Below, one piece after another: positions 42,011 through 51,208 of a DNA stretch of 64,000 nucleotides. The translations under genes and the position numbers were made by a program. The stretch is from Pseudomonas sp. TCU-HL1 (GTDB lineage Bacteria > Pseudomonadota > Gammaproteobacteria > Pseudomonadales > Pseudomonadaceae). The notes under the pieces are model-generated. The model searched no databases, was not told the DNA's origin, and saw nothing but the letters and a program-made list of their open reading frames with translations. The stretch covers positions 4,154,001 through 4,218,000 of the forward strand of contig NZ_CP015992.1 in assembly GCF_001708505.1 (NCBI RefSeq), in the 5' to 3' direction. Position 1 is the stretch's first letter; every line of letters starts with the position of its first letter.

Positions 42011-42428
42011 ACACCACACGTTCGCCCTCCAGCCCCTTGCCTTGGGGGAAGTCCTGCAGCTGCCAGGCGAAATACCCTTCACGGAAGTAGAACACCTGCC
42101 GGTAGCCCCAGCTCACCGCCATCCTCACCGCCTCCGCGCCATGAGGGCAGACTTCGCTGTCGCAGTAGATCACCAGCGGAATCTGGCGCGGCCATTGCGG
42201 TTGCTCCAGGTCGCTGAAGCGGTCGAGCAGGTCGAGATGCAGGGCGCCATGGATATGGCCCCAGGTCCATTCGCGGGTGGGTCGCACATCGATGAATATC
42301 GCCCCGCGTTCATACAGGTAACGCGCCTGCAATACGTTGACCGTCATTGCGCCCTTCACTTCCATGGGGGCTTCCTGGGCGTGCAGAAGCGGCACCAGGC
42401 AGAAGAACAGCAGTGGAAGTAGACGCAT
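41991..42428 (-). CDS. Periplasmic rhodanese-like protein
   Basis: A 145-residue protein with a signal peptide (1-17) and a single rhodanese domain: FIDVRPTREWTWGHIHGALHL and active loop YCDSEVC with Cys89 as likely catalytic residue and Cys94 nearby. Sulfur-transfer or thiol activity in the periplasm is likely. It overlaps the FlhB-like gene tail to tail. Confidence 0.83.
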   Translation of the reverse strand: MRLLPLLFFCLVPLLHAQEAPMEVKGAMTVNVLQARYLYERGAIFIDVRPTREWTWGHIHGALHLDLLDRFSDLEQPQWPRQIPLVIYCDSEVCPHGAEAVRMAVSWGYRQVFYFREGYFAWQLQDFPQGKGLEGERVVFNRPVR

Positions 42429-42611
42429 CGCCGGACCTCCCCGGAGAGAAGCCCCGGAATTTCAGCTTAGGTCAGGCGCACACCTGAGAATTGGAACAAT
42501 TGGAATGGGGCGGGGATGGGTTAAGAACAGCGGGTACTAAAACGGTTTGCAGGACTCAAGGTGGGCACTGCGCTCCACCTCTCCCACGGAATCAGGGAAC
42601 AGGAACGAGCG

Positions 42612-43022
42612 TCAGCCGCGATCCTTCTGGGCCTGGTGCAGCTTGCTCACTAGCTCGGCCTCGGCCTTGGTCAGGCCGCAGGACTGGGTCAGGTCGTCGA
42701 CACTGGCACCCAGCCCTACCAGACGCGCGGCCTGGCTGAAGGAAACGCTGTTGGGGTCGCGCTGTTCGATCTGGTTCAGCTTGTCTGGCAGCGGCGCTAC
42801 TACGCGGCGCAGCTCGTGGAGCTCTTCGCCCATGCGCACGCTGCCAGCCAGGTAGGTATCCAGGCGTTTGCCCAGCTCCTTGAGCTTCTGGTCGCGCACC
42901 GCATCGCGTGTAGCCTGGGCCTCCACTTCCTGGCGCAAGCGCTTGGCGAGCCAGTAGCAGGCGCCCCCCAGGCCGATGCAGGCCAGGGCAAGCGCTGCCG
43001 CGAGCAGTGCGATGCCGATCAA
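42612..43022 (-). CDS. DUF2802 membrane-anchored protein
   Basis: A 136-residue protein with an N-terminal membrane helix (3-26), a coiled coil and a C-terminal helix-turn-helix-like segment (FSQAARLVGLGASVDDLTQSCGLTKAEAELVSKLH) typical of DUF2802. The TTG start is one base after the cheW stop, with GGAG inside cheW, so it is coupled to the chemotaxis operon. DUF2802 genes are usually found there in Pseudomonas. Function unknown. Confidence 0.78.
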   Translation of the reverse strand: MIGIALLAAALALACIGLGGACYWLAKRLRQEVEAQATRDAVRDQKLKELGKRLDTYLAGSVRMGEELHELRRVVAPLPDKLNQIEQRDPNSVSFSQAARLVGLGASVDDLTQSCGLTKAEAELVSKLHQAQKDRG

Positions 43023-43023
43023 C

Positions 43024-43503
43024 TCAGATGCACTCCAGCTCCGACCACTCTTCCTCGCTCATCATCTTGTCCAGCTCGACGAGGATCAGCAGTTCGCCGT
43101 TCTTGTTGCAGACGCCCTGGATGAACTTGGCGGATTCTTCGTTACCGACGTTGGGCGCGGTCTCGATCTCGGATTGGCGCAGGTAAACCACCTCGGCCAC
43201 GCTGTCGACCAGGATACCGACCACTTGCTTGTCGGCCTCGATGATCACGATGCGGGTGTTGTCGGTCACCGGCGCCGGGCCGAGACCGAAACGCTGGCGG
43301 GTGTCGATCACGGTGACCACGTTGCCGCGCAGGTTGATGATGCCCAGCACATAGCTCGGCGCCCCCGGCACCGGCGCGATCTCGGTGTAGCGCAGGACTT
43401 CCTGCACTTGCATCACATTGATGCCGTAGGTTTCGTTGTCCAGGCGGAAAGTCACCCATTGCAGGATGGGATCTTCGGCACCTTGAGCGGACGATTTCTT
43501 CAT
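43024..43503 (-). CDS. cheW: Chemotaxis coupling protein CheW
   Basis: A 159-residue CheW with the VTFRLDNETYGINVMQVQEVLR start, GIINLRGNVVTVID and LVDSVAEV segments. It links receptors to CheA in the polar chemosensory array of cluster I. Confidence 0.93.
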   Translation of the reverse strand: MKKSSAQGAEDPILQWVTFRLDNETYGINVMQVQEVLRYTEIAPVPGAPSYVLGIINLRGNVVTVIDTRQRFGLGPAPVTDNTRIVIIEADKQVVGILVDSVAEVVYLRQSEIETAPNVGNEESAKFIQGVCNKNGELLILVELDKMMSEEEWSELECI

Positions 43504-43569
43504 GTTCCCTAGCCTCTCTTGAGCCACCCGGGGCGGCATTCGCGGGTAAACCCGCTGTCATATTCACAG

Positions 43570-43590
43570 GGTCCCGCAGGCTGCGGGACC
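43570..43590 (-). terminator. Hairpin between parP and cheW
   Basis: GGTCCCGCAG and CTGCGGGACC form a tight stem in the 94-bp gap upstream of cheW. No T-run on the minus strand, so probably a processing or attenuation site. Confidence 0.5.
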
Positions 43591-43597
43591 TCTCCCC

Positions 43598-44455
43598 TCA
43601 ATTCAGCGACATGCGCTTGATGGCGCCGCTGGCGATCAGTTCGGCCAGTGCCGAGACATCCAGCAGCGCGCACATATGTTCGATGACAGTACCGGCCAAC
43701 CAAGGCCGCTGGCTACGCTGGCTGCGCCACTTGATCTCGTTCGGGTCCAGGCGGATGGAACGGCTGACCTGGTGCACCGCCAGCCCCCACTCGTAACCTT
43801 GAACCGAAATCACGTACTGCAGGCCTTCGCGGAAGTCATCGCGGTAGCGCTCGGGCATCACCCAGCGCGCGGTGTCCAGCACCTTCAGGTTGCCAGCCTG
43901 ACACGGCAGTATGCCGAGGAACCAGTCGGGCTGTCCGAACAAGGGTGTCAGTTCCTGCCCGGCCAATGGGTAGATGGAGCCCAGCGACACCAGCGGCACC
44001 GCCAGGGTCAGGCCCGCGACATCGAACAGCAGGCACTCGAAGGGCTCTTCGCCCCAGGCTGGCCGCCCCTCGGCGATCAGCGCGGGAATATCGGATTGGT
44101 GGGTGCCAGGAACGCTGAGCTCCACCAGTGGCTCGACCCGCATCAGCACGGGCTCGGCTGCAGGCTCGACCGGTGCCAGGAACTCGGGCTCCAACACCAG
44201 CAGCGGCTCTACCTCGAACGCCGGCTCGACCGCTGCCAGGACGGGCGTAGCCAGCGGCTCGGGCACCTGCACCGACACCTCGGCCAGCACGTGGGTCAGG
44301 CGCGCATCGCGGACCTGCTCTTCCAGCACCGCGGCTTCGAACTCTTCCCGGCTAATGCTTTCGGCCAGCTCGACCGACGCCTCATGCAGCAGCGCATCCA
44401 GGTACGACTGCAGGGCCAGTTGCGGGCGGGTAGCGGTGGCGAGGGGACGACTCAT
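43598..44455 (-). CDS. parP: ParP-like CheW-domain protein
   Basis: A 285-residue protein: a variable, Glu/Pro/Val-rich N-terminus (1-140) and a C-terminal CheW-like domain (FECLLFDVAGLTLAVPLVSLGSIYP to the end) including an inserted DPNEIKWRSQRSQRPWLAGTV segment. In Vibrio and Pseudomonas ParP connects the ParC ATPase with CheA and keeps the chemotaxis array at the flagellated pole. Position between parC and cheW supports this name. Confidence 0.82.
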   Translation of the reverse strand: MSRPLATATRPQLALQSYLDALLHEASVELAESISREEFEAAVLEEQVRDARLTHVLAEVSVQVPEPLATPVLAAVEPAFEVEPLLVLEPEFLAPVEPAAEPVLMRVEPLVELSVPGTHQSDIPALIAEGRPAWGEEPFECLLFDVAGLTLAVPLVSLGSIYPLAGQELTPLFGQPDWFLGILPCQAGNLKVLDTARWVMPERYRDDFREGLQYVISVQGYEWGLAVHQVSRSIRLDPNEIKWRSQRSQRPWLAGTVIEHMCALLDVSALAELIASGAIKRMSLN

Positions 44456-44542
44456 GTTGGGAACCCAAGGGATTGATCTGTAGAGCCTATCGGCAGACGA
44501 CGCCTTTCACTTGAGCCCCTGCGGTCGGCAACGCAACGCATT

Positions 44543-45331
44543 TCAGGCCACCTGGGCAGCCAACTGCCGGCTGAGCAAATGCTTGAGCAGGGCCCGGTAG
44601 GCGATCACACCACGGCTGTTGGAATCGTACTGCGACGGCGTGACACCCGCGCGGCTGGCGTCGCGCAGGCGAGTGTCCACCGGGATGTAGGCCTGCCAGA
44701 GGTGATCCGGGTAGTTGTTGCGCAACACTTTCAGGGTATTGAGCGAGGCCTGGGTCCGCCGGTCGAACAGGGTCGGCACGATGGTGTAGGGCAGCGCCTG
44801 CTTGCGAGAACGGTTGACCATGCTCAGCGTGCTGACCATGCGCTCCAGGCCCTTCACCGCGAGGAACTCGGTCTGCACCGGGATGACCAGTTGCTGGCTG
44901 GCCGCCAGGGCGTTGACCATGAGTACGCCGAGCAAGGGCGGGCTATCGATGATGGCATGATCGAACTGCTGCCAGAGCTGGGCCAGGCTTTTGGCGATCA
45001 CCAGGCCGAGACCGTTCTGCCCCGGCGACTGGCGCTCCAGGGTCGCCAGTGCGGTGCTGGACGGCAGCAGCGAGATGCGCTCATGGCTGGTCTGCAGCAG
45101 CAGCTCGCGCGGCAGGCCGTCTGGCACGCTGCCCTGGTTCAGGAACAGGTCGAAGCAGCTGTGCTCCAGGGTGTCCGGGTCGTGCCCGAAGTAACTGGTC
45201 ATCGACCCGTGGGGGTCGAGGTCGACCACCACCACGCGCTTGCCGGCATCGGCCAGCAGGCCCGCGAGGGCGATGGATGTGGTGGTCTTGCCGACTCCAC
45301 CTTTTTGGTTGGCTACTGCCCAGACTCTCAT
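44543..45331 (-). CDS. parC: ParA-like ATPase ParC
   Basis: A 262-residue ParA/Soj-family ATPase with deviant Walker A KGGVGKTT, DLDPHGS and IIDSPPLLG. Within chemotaxis clusters this protein (ParC, not topoisomerase ParC) places arrays at the old pole. It is downstream of motD and precedes parP. Confidence 0.88.
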   Translation of the reverse strand: MRVWAVANQKGGVGKTTTSIALAGLLADAGKRVVVVDLDPHGSMTSYFGHDPDTLEHSCFDLFLNQGSVPDGLPRELLLQTSHERISLLPSSTALATLERQSPGQNGLGLVIAKSLAQLWQQFDHAIIDSPPLLGVLMVNALAASQQLVIPVQTEFLAVKGLERMVSTLSMVNRSRKQALPYTIVPTLFDRRTQASLNTLKVLRNNYPDHLWQAYIPVDTRLRDASRAGVTPSQYDSNSRGVIAYRALLKHLLSRQLAAQVA

Positions 45332-45381
45332 CTTCGTTCATCCTCCCGGCTGCGCGGTTGCACCGAGACTCTTCACCTACC

Positions 45382-46269
45382 CTACGGGGCAGGCGACAGG
45401 GAATTGACGGCACCCGTTCCGGGGGCCTGTGCTGGCGCTGGTGGTGCAGGTTGCGTGCCAGCCTTCTGCAAGGCGGCATCCGGCTTGGCATTGGCACTGC
45501 CAACGCCGCTGACGCTACGACGTACATCTAGGTTTCGGGAAACCACCAGCACCACGCGGCGGTTACGCGCGCGGCCTTCCGCGGTGGCGTTATCCGCTAC
45601 CGGCTGAAACTCACCATAGCCCACGGCTGCCATGCGGCCTGGCGACACTCCGCCCATGGCCAGCATGCGCACGATGCTGGCCGCCCTCGCCGAAGACAGC
45701 TCCCAATTGGACGGAAACCGCGAGGTGGCGATGGGCAGGTTGTCGGTAAAGCCTTCGACGTGAACCGGGTTGCCGTAGGGTGCCAGAATCCTGGCAATCC
45801 TCTCGATCAGGTCAAAGGCAACATCGTTGGGAATGGCGTCGCCACTGGGGAACAGCAGGCTGGAGTTCATCTCGATCTCCACCCAGAGTTCGTTGCCGCT
45901 CACATTCAATTGATCGGCGTTGATCAGATCGCCAAAGGCATCGCGAACGTTCTGGGCGATCTGCTGCAACGGGTCGGCGCCCGAATCGTCGAGGGACGTC
46001 TGCGTGCGCTCGCTTTCCTCCGCCATGGAACGATCCGGCTCGGCAGTACGCGGTTTCTCTTCGCCCACCGGGATCGGCTTGATCGAACGATCAGGCTGGT
46101 TGAACACGCCCACCAGGGTGTCCGAAAGGATCTTGTACTTGCCTTCGTTGATCGAGGAGATGGAGTACATCACCACAAAGAAGGCGAACAGCAAGGTGAT
46201 GAAGTCCGCGTAGGACACCAGCCAGCGCTCATGATTCTCGTGTTCTTCCTGATGCCGCCTGCGTGCCAT
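45382..46269 (-). CDS. motD: Flagellar stator protein MotD
   Basis: A 295-residue MotB-type stator. The single membrane helix holds the ion-binding Asp22 (SYADFITLLFAFFVVMYS); residues 125-260 are an OmpA-like peptidoglycan-binding domain (VHVEGFTDNLPI, NWELSSARAASIVRML). A Pro/Ala-rich tail ends it. With MotC it is the second, high-load stator of pseudomonad polar flagella. ATG 46269 gives a normal start; the open frame extends 41 codons upstream into motC. Confidence 0.93.
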   Translation of the reverse strand: MARRRHQEEHENHERWLVSYADFITLLFAFFVVMYSISSINEGKYKILSDTLVGVFNQPDRSIKPIPVGEEKPRTAEPDRSMAEESERTQTSLDDSGADPLQQIAQNVRDAFGDLINADQLNVSGNELWVEIEMNSSLLFPSGDAIPNDVAFDLIERIARILAPYGNPVHVEGFTDNLPIATSRFPSNWELSSARAASIVRMLAMGGVSPGRMAAVGYGEFQPVADNATAEGRARNRRVVLVVSRNLDVRRSVSGVGSANAKPDAALQKAGTQPAPPAPAQAPGTGAVNSLSPAP

Positions 46270-46279
46270 GCCCAACTCC

Positions 46280-47020
46280 TCAATCCATGAAGCCTTGCAG
46301 CTTGAGTTCAATGGAGCGGGGGTTCTCGCCTTCAGCGATGGAGAGGACGCCCTCCAGGAGCATTTCGCGGTAGCGCGACTGACGCATGGCAATGGACTTC
46401 AGCTTGTTGCCGATCGGCAGCAGCAGCAGGTTGGCGAAGCCGACGCCGTAGATGGTGGCCACGAAAGCCACGGCAATGCCGCCACCCAACTGGCTCGGAT
46501 CGGCCAGGTTGCCCATGACATGGATCAGCCCCATCACCGCGCCGATGATGCCGATGGTGGGCGCGTAGCCGCCCATGCTCTCGAACACCTTGGCCGCCTG
46601 CAGGTCGCGCCCTTCCTGGGTGAAGAGGTCGACTTCGAGGATGCTGCGGATGGATTCCGGCTCGGCGCCGTCCACCAGCAACTGCAGGCCTTTGCGCGCG
46701 AACGGATCGGGCTCGCTATCGGCCACCGGCTCCAGGCCCAGCAGGCCTTCCTTGCGGGCGGTCATGCTCCAGTTGACCACGCGGTCGATACCGCCGGCGA
46801 GGTCCACCAGGGGCGGGAAAAGAATCCAGCGAATGATGCCCAGCGCGCGCTTGAAGATGCTCATGGGCGTCTGCAGGAACGCAGCGCCCAGGGTTCCACC
46901 CAGGACGATGAGCGCCGCCGGCCCATTGAGCAGGGCCGCGGCGTGGCCGCCTTCGAGGTAATTGCCGCCGATGATGGCGACGAAGGCCAGGATTACCCCG
47001 ATGAGGCTCAGTACATCCAT
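46280..47020 (-). CDS. motC: Flagellar stator protein MotC
   Basis: A 246-residue MotA-type stator with four membrane helices, a cytoplasmic loop containing ARKGLQLLVDGAEPESIRSILE, and the conserved AVMGLIHVM and PIGNKLK parts of helices 3 and 4. It pairs with MotD 10 bp downstream. Confidence 0.94.
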   Translation of the reverse strand: MDVLSLIGVILAFVAIIGGNYLEGGHAAALLNGPAALIVLGGTLGAAFLQTPMSIFKRALGIIRWILFPPLVDLAGGIDRVVNWSMTARKEGLLGLEPVADSEPDPFARKGLQLLVDGAEPESIRSILEVDLFTQEGRDLQAAKVFESMGGYAPTIGIIGAVMGLIHVMGNLADPSQLGGGIAVAFVATIYGVGFANLLLLPIGNKLKSIAMRQSRYREMLLEGVLSIAEGENPRSIELKLQGFMD

Positions 47021-47036
47021 TACCTGGGTTTCTCCA

Positions 47037-48125
47037 TTACATGCACGCCTCGACCAGGTGCCGGCCGATATCGTCCAGGCCGTAGACGGCGTCGGCCAGG
47101 TTGGCCTTCACCACCGCCATGGGCATGCCGTAGATCACGCAACTGGCTTCGTCCTGGGCCCAGATCTGGCTACCGCCCTGCTTGAGCAGGCGCGCGCCTT
47201 CACGGCCATCCGCGCCCATGCCGGTCAGCACCACCGCCAGGACCTTGTCATTGTAGGCCTTGGCCGCGGAGCCAAAGGTGATGTCCACGCAAGGCTTGTA
47301 GTTCAAGCGTTCGTCACCGGGCAGGATGCGCACCACGCCGCGCGCGTCGACCATCATCTGCTTGCCGCCGGGAGCCAGCAGGGCCAGGCCGGGACGCAGC
47401 ACGTCGCCATCCTCGGCTTCCTTGACGGAAATCCGGCACAGCTTGTCCAGGCGCTCGGCGAAGGCCTTGGTGAACGCTGCTGGCATGTGCTGGACCAGCA
47501 CCAGCGGCGCCGGGAAGTTGGCCGGCAGTTGGGTGAGCACGCGTTGCAGGGCGACCGGCCCGCCGGTGGAGGTGCCGATGGCCACCAGCCGGTAGGCTTT
47601 ACGCTTTGGGGCTGCGGACGCCGCCGGAGCCGCAGGGGCGGCGTGACTCGGTTGTGCCGCGGCATGGGCCGGGCGCACCGGAGCGCTGGAAGCCGGTGCC
47701 GGCGCGCTGAAGCTACTGTAGCGACGGTTACTGCGCGCGATGCTGTGCACCTTCTCGCACAGCAACTGCTTGACCTTCTCGGGCGTACGCGAGATGTCCT
47801 CGAAGTTCTTGGGCAGGAAATCCACCGCACCGGCATCCAGGGCGTCGAGGGTGACGCGGGCGCCTTCGTGGGTCAGCGAAGAGAACATCATGACCGGCGT
47901 CGGGCAGCGCTGCATGATGTGCCGCACCGCCGTGATGCCGTCCATCATCGGCATCTCGTAGTCCATGGTGATGACGTCGGGCTTGAGCGCCAGCGCCTGG
48001 TCAATGGCCTCCCGGCCATTGGTGGCGGTACCCACCACCTGGATATTGGGGTCGGACGAAAGGATTTCCGAGACACGGCGGCGGAAGAACCCGGAGTCAT
48101 CCACCACCAGAACCTTGACTGCCAT
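47037..48125 (-). CDS. cheB: Chemotaxis response regulator methylesterase CheB
   Basis: A 362-residue protein: receiver with Asp55 as phosphorylation site, an Ala/Pro-rich linker (about 140-175) and methylesterase domain with nucleophile Ser in GTSTGGP, His in LVQHMP and Asp in GMGADGREG. It demethylates receptor glutamates for adaptation. Confidence 0.94.
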   Translation of the reverse strand: MAVKVLVVDDSGFFRRRVSEILSSDPNIQVVGTATNGREAIDQALALKPDVITMDYEMPMMDGITAVRHIMQRCPTPVMMFSSLTHEGARVTLDALDAGAVDFLPKNFEDISRTPEKVKQLLCEKVHSIARSNRRYSSFSAPAPASSAPVRPAHAAAQPSHAAPAAPAASAAPKRKAYRLVAIGTSTGGPVALQRVLTQLPANFPAPLVLVQHMPAAFTKAFAERLDKLCRISVKEAEDGDVLRPGLALLAPGGKQMMVDARGVVRILPGDERLNYKPCVDITFGSAAKAYNDKVLAVVLTGMGADGREGARLLKQGGSQIWAQDEASCVIYGMPMAVVKANLADAVYGLDDIGRHLVEACM

Positions 48126-48169
48126 AAGAAAAAAGCTCCTAGCGGGCGGCCATTGCTGGCCGCCCCAGA

Positions 48170-50377
48170 TCAGCCACGGCGCGCGTAATGCTTGAGCATG
48201 CTCGGCACGTCGAGGATCAGTGCGATACGGCCGTCACCGGTGATGGTGGCGCCGGACATGCCCGGCGTGCCCTGGAGCATCTTGCCCAGCGGCTTGATCA
48301 CCACCTCTTCCTGCCCGACCAGTTGGTCGACCACGAAGCCGATGCGCTGGGTGCCCACGGAGAGAATCACCACGTGCCCCTCGCCCTGCTCTTCCACCGC
48401 CGCGTCGCGAACCAGCCAGCGCTTGAGGTAGAACAGCGGCAGGGCCTTGTCGCGGACGATCACCACTTCCTGGCCGTCCACCACGTTGGTGCGGGACAGG
48501 TCGAGGTGGAAGATCTCGTTGACGTTGACCAGCGGGAATGCGAACGCCTGGTCGCCCAGCATCACCATCAGGGTCGGCATGATCGCCAGGGTCAGCGGGA
48601 CCTTGATGACGATCTTCGAGCCATGGCCCTTCTGCGAGAACACGTTCACCGTGCCGTTGAGCTGGGAAATCTTGGTCTTCACCACGTCCATGCCGACGCC
48701 GCGGCCGGACACGTCGGAAATCTCGGTCTTGGTCGAGAAGCCCGGGGCGAAGATCAGGTTGTAGCATTCCAGCTCAGTCAGGCGCTCGGCGGCATCCTTG
48801 TCCAGCAGGCCCTTCTCCACCGCCTTGGCACGCAGCACTGCTGCATCCATGCCCTTGCCGTCGTCGGTGATCATCAGAAGGATGTGGTCGCCTTCCTGCT
48901 CGGCGGACAGGACCACCCGGCCGGTACGCGGTTTGCCAGCGGCCTCGCGCTCCTCGGGGGACTCGATGCCGTGGTCGACGGCGTTGCGCACCAGGTGCAC
49001 CAGCGGGTCGGCCAGGGCCTCGACCAGGTTCTTGTCCAGGTCGGTTTCCTCGCCCACCAGCTCGAGGTTGATTTCTTTCTTCAGGTTGCGCGCCAGGTCA
49101 CGGACCAGGCGCGGGAAGCGGCCGAAGACCTTCTTGATCGGCTGCATCCGCGTCTTCATTACCGCAGTCTGCAGGTCGGCGGTGACCACGTCCAGGTTGG
49201 ACACGGCCTTGGCCATCGATTCGTCGCCACTGTTGGCACCCAGGCGCACCAGGCGATTACGCACCAGCACCAGCTCGCCGACCATGTTCATGATCTCGTC
49301 CAGGCGCGCGGTATCCACCCGTACGGTGGTTTCCGCTTCGCTGGCCACGGCCGGGCCGGCGGCGCCGTTGCCAGTGGCAGGCGTCTGGCGTGGCGCGGGC
49401 TCAGCCTTGGCCAAAGGCTTGGGAGCCGGCGCAGCGGCCGGGCGGCTCGCCACCGCGGCAGTTGCGACAGCGGGTTCCTCGGCAGCACCGGAGAACTTGC
49501 CCGAGCCGTGCAGCTGGTCAAGGAGCGCTTCGAATTCGTCGTCGGTGATGTTTTCGCCAGCCGCTCCAGCGACCGCAGCGACCGGCGCGGCCGGAGCACT
49601 GGCAGCCACTTCCACGATGCCACCGAACTTGCCCTTGCCGTGCAGCTGGTCGAGCAGACCCTCGAACTCGTCGTCCGAGATATCGTCACCCGCACCCGCC
49701 GTGGCGACAGCCGCGGCTGCAGCCTGGGCGACTACAGGGGGTTGTGCTTCCGCAGCAGCGACAAACTTGCCCTTGCCGTGCAGTTGGTCCAGCAGCGCTT
49801 CGAACTCGTCGTCGGTGATTTCGTCGGCGGCCGCAGTGGACTCGGCCACCACACCGGCGTTATCGCCGAGGGCGTCCAGCAACTGTTCGAACTCACTGTC
49901 GGTGATGTCCGCGGATGCTGCGACTGGAGCAGGCGCTTCGACCATCGGAGCCGATGCAGCGGGAGCCACGGAAACGGGTTCAGCGCCATTCGGCTCGGCC
50001 AGCCGCGACAGCGCTGCGAGCAGCTCAGGTGTTGCGGGCGTCGGCTCGCTGCGCTCGCGCACCTCGCTGAACATCTCGTTGACCGCGTCCAGGGCCTGCA
50101 GCACCACGTCCATCAACTCGGCATCCACGCGGCGCTCGCCCTTGCGCAGAATGTCGAAGACGTTTTCGGCGATATGGCAGCATTCCACCAGGGTATTGAG
50201 CTGGAGGAAGCCAGCGCCGCCCTTCACGGTATGGAAACCACGGAATATCGCGTTGAGCAGGTCCATGTCGTCCGGGCGGCTTTCCAGCTCGACCAGCTGC
50301 TCGGACAGTTGCTCCAGAATCTCGCCGGCCTCTACCAGGAAGTCCTGGAGGATTTCTTCATCGGCGTCGAAGCTCAT
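48170..50377 (-). CDS. cheA: Chemotaxis histidine kinase CheA
   Basis: A 735-residue kinase: P1 with phospho-His49 (FRGFHTVKGGAGF), a long linker (about 120-348), P3 dimerisation, P4 ATP domain (HLVRNAVDHGIE, GRGVGMDVV) and P5 CheW-like end. The linker has no clear CheY-binding P2 domain but four copies of an acidic motif, (I/T)-D-E-F-E-x-L-L-D-x-L, at 158-170, 187-205, 233-251 and 277-295; the last three share the full DDEFEALLDQLHGxGKF form. In Vibrio a linker part of CheA (LID) recruits ParP, so these may be ParP-docking repeats. Confidence 0.94.
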   Translation of the reverse strand: MSFDADEEILQDFLVEAGEILEQLSEQLVELESRPDDMDLLNAIFRGFHTVKGGAGFLQLNTLVECCHIAENVFDILRKGERRVDAELMDVVLQALDAVNEMFSEVRERSEPTPATPELLAALSRLAEPNGAEPVSVAPAASAPMVEAPAPVAASADITDSEFEQLLDALGDNAGVVAESTAAADEITDDEFEALLDQLHGKGKFVAAAEAQPPVVAQAAAAAVATAGAGDDISDDEFEGLLDQLHGKGKFGGIVEVAASAPAAPVAAVAGAAGENITDDEFEALLDQLHGSGKFSGAAEEPAVATAAVASRPAAAPAPKPLAKAEPAPRQTPATGNGAAGPAVASEAETTVRVDTARLDEIMNMVGELVLVRNRLVRLGANSGDESMAKAVSNLDVVTADLQTAVMKTRMQPIKKVFGRFPRLVRDLARNLKKEINLELVGEETDLDKNLVEALADPLVHLVRNAVDHGIESPEEREAAGKPRTGRVVLSAEQEGDHILLMITDDGKGMDAAVLRAKAVEKGLLDKDAAERLTELECYNLIFAPGFSTKTEISDVSGRGVGMDVVKTKISQLNGTVNVFSQKGHGSKIVIKVPLTLAIMPTLMVMLGDQAFAFPLVNVNEIFHLDLSRTNVVDGQEVVIVRDKALPLFYLKRWLVRDAAVEEQGEGHVVILSVGTQRIGFVVDQLVGQEEVVIKPLGKMLQGTPGMSGATITGDGRIALILDVPSMLKHYARRG
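49493..49906 (-). repeat. Repeats encoding the CheA linker motifs
   Basis: Four copies spaced 44-46 codons apart, three of them nearly the same at protein level. Base similarity is high over the motif and low between, which suggests selection on the motif rather than recent duplication. Confidence 0.8.
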
Positions 50378-50400
50378 ATGAGCGCTCCATAGGGTTTACC

Positions 50401-51189
50401 TTAAAATCCAAGGCTGGATAGCAGATCGTCGACGTCGTCCTGTCCGGACACTACGTCTTCACGTATATCGGCATGGATCTGCGGACCTTCACCCCTCGAA
50501 GGGTTTTTTTGTTGCTCCAGCTCGGCGAGCAGCGCGGCGTGGTCGTGCTCGATACCGGCGTAGCGATCCACCTGGCTGGCCATCATCACCAGCTTGACCA
50601 GGTTGCTTTCCACCTCGGTGACCAGTTGGGTCACGCGCTTGATCACCTGGCCGGTGAGGTCCTGGTAATCCTGGGCTAGCAGGATGTCGTTGAGCTTGCC
50701 GGACAGTGCGTCGGTATCGCGCTGGCTGCGGGCGAGGAACTGCTCGATACGGCGGGCCAGGTCACGGAAACCGTCCGCCCCGATTTCCCGGCGCATGAAG
50801 CGCCCCCACTCCTCGCCCAACTGCTGGGCGTCATCGCTCAGCCCATTGAGCAGCGGCGCGCTCTCCTCCACCAGGTCCATGGTGCGGTTAGCGGCCTTCT
50901 CGGTCATATGCACCACGTAGGACAAGCGATCCGTCGCATCGGCGATCTGCGACATTTCCTGGGCGTGGGGCAGGTGCGGGTCGATCTGGAAGTTGACGAT
51001 GGCGTTGTGCAGCTCGCGGGTGAGCTTGCCCACTTCCTGGTACAGGCCGCGATCCCGGACGTGATTGAGTTCGTGGATGAGTTGCACGGCATCGGTGAAA
51101 TTGCCTTTCTCCAGGCTTTCCACCAATTCCCGAGCACGGACTTTCAGGGTCGACTCGAAGTCGACCAGCAGGTGTTCGTTCTGGTCCAT
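50401..51189 (-). CDS. cheZ: Chemotaxis phosphatase CheZ
   Basis: A 262-residue four-helix protein with LLAQDYQDLTGQVIKRV, holding the Asp/Gln pair that speeds CheY dephosphorylation, and a C-terminal QDDVDDLLSSLGF tail that binds CheY. It lies between cheY and cheA. Confidence 0.93.
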   Translation of the reverse strand: MDQNEHLLVDFESTLKVRARELVESLEKGNFTDAVQLIHELNHVRDRGLYQEVGKLTRELHNAIVNFQIDPHLPHAQEMSQIADATDRLSYVVHMTEKAANRTMDLVEESAPLLNGLSDDAQQLGEEWGRFMRREIGADGFRDLARRIEQFLARSQRDTDALSGKLNDILLAQDYQDLTGQVIKRVTQLVTEVESNLVKLVMMASQVDRYAGIEHDHAALLAELEQQKNPSRGEGPQIHADIREDVVSGQDDVDDLLSSLGF

Positions 51190-51208
51190 GGTGCCCTCGC
51201 GGCTGGCG

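Noticed and set aside
44543..45331. ParA-like gene as a chromosome or plasmid partition locus
   Set aside because: There is no parB partner or parS-like repeats, and neighbours are chemotaxis genes, so it is ParC of the chemotaxis array.
48188..50392. Long plus-strand open frames opposite cheA
   Set aside because: Shadow frames of cheA, with repetitive Ser/Ala or His/Gln content that mirrors the CheA repeats.
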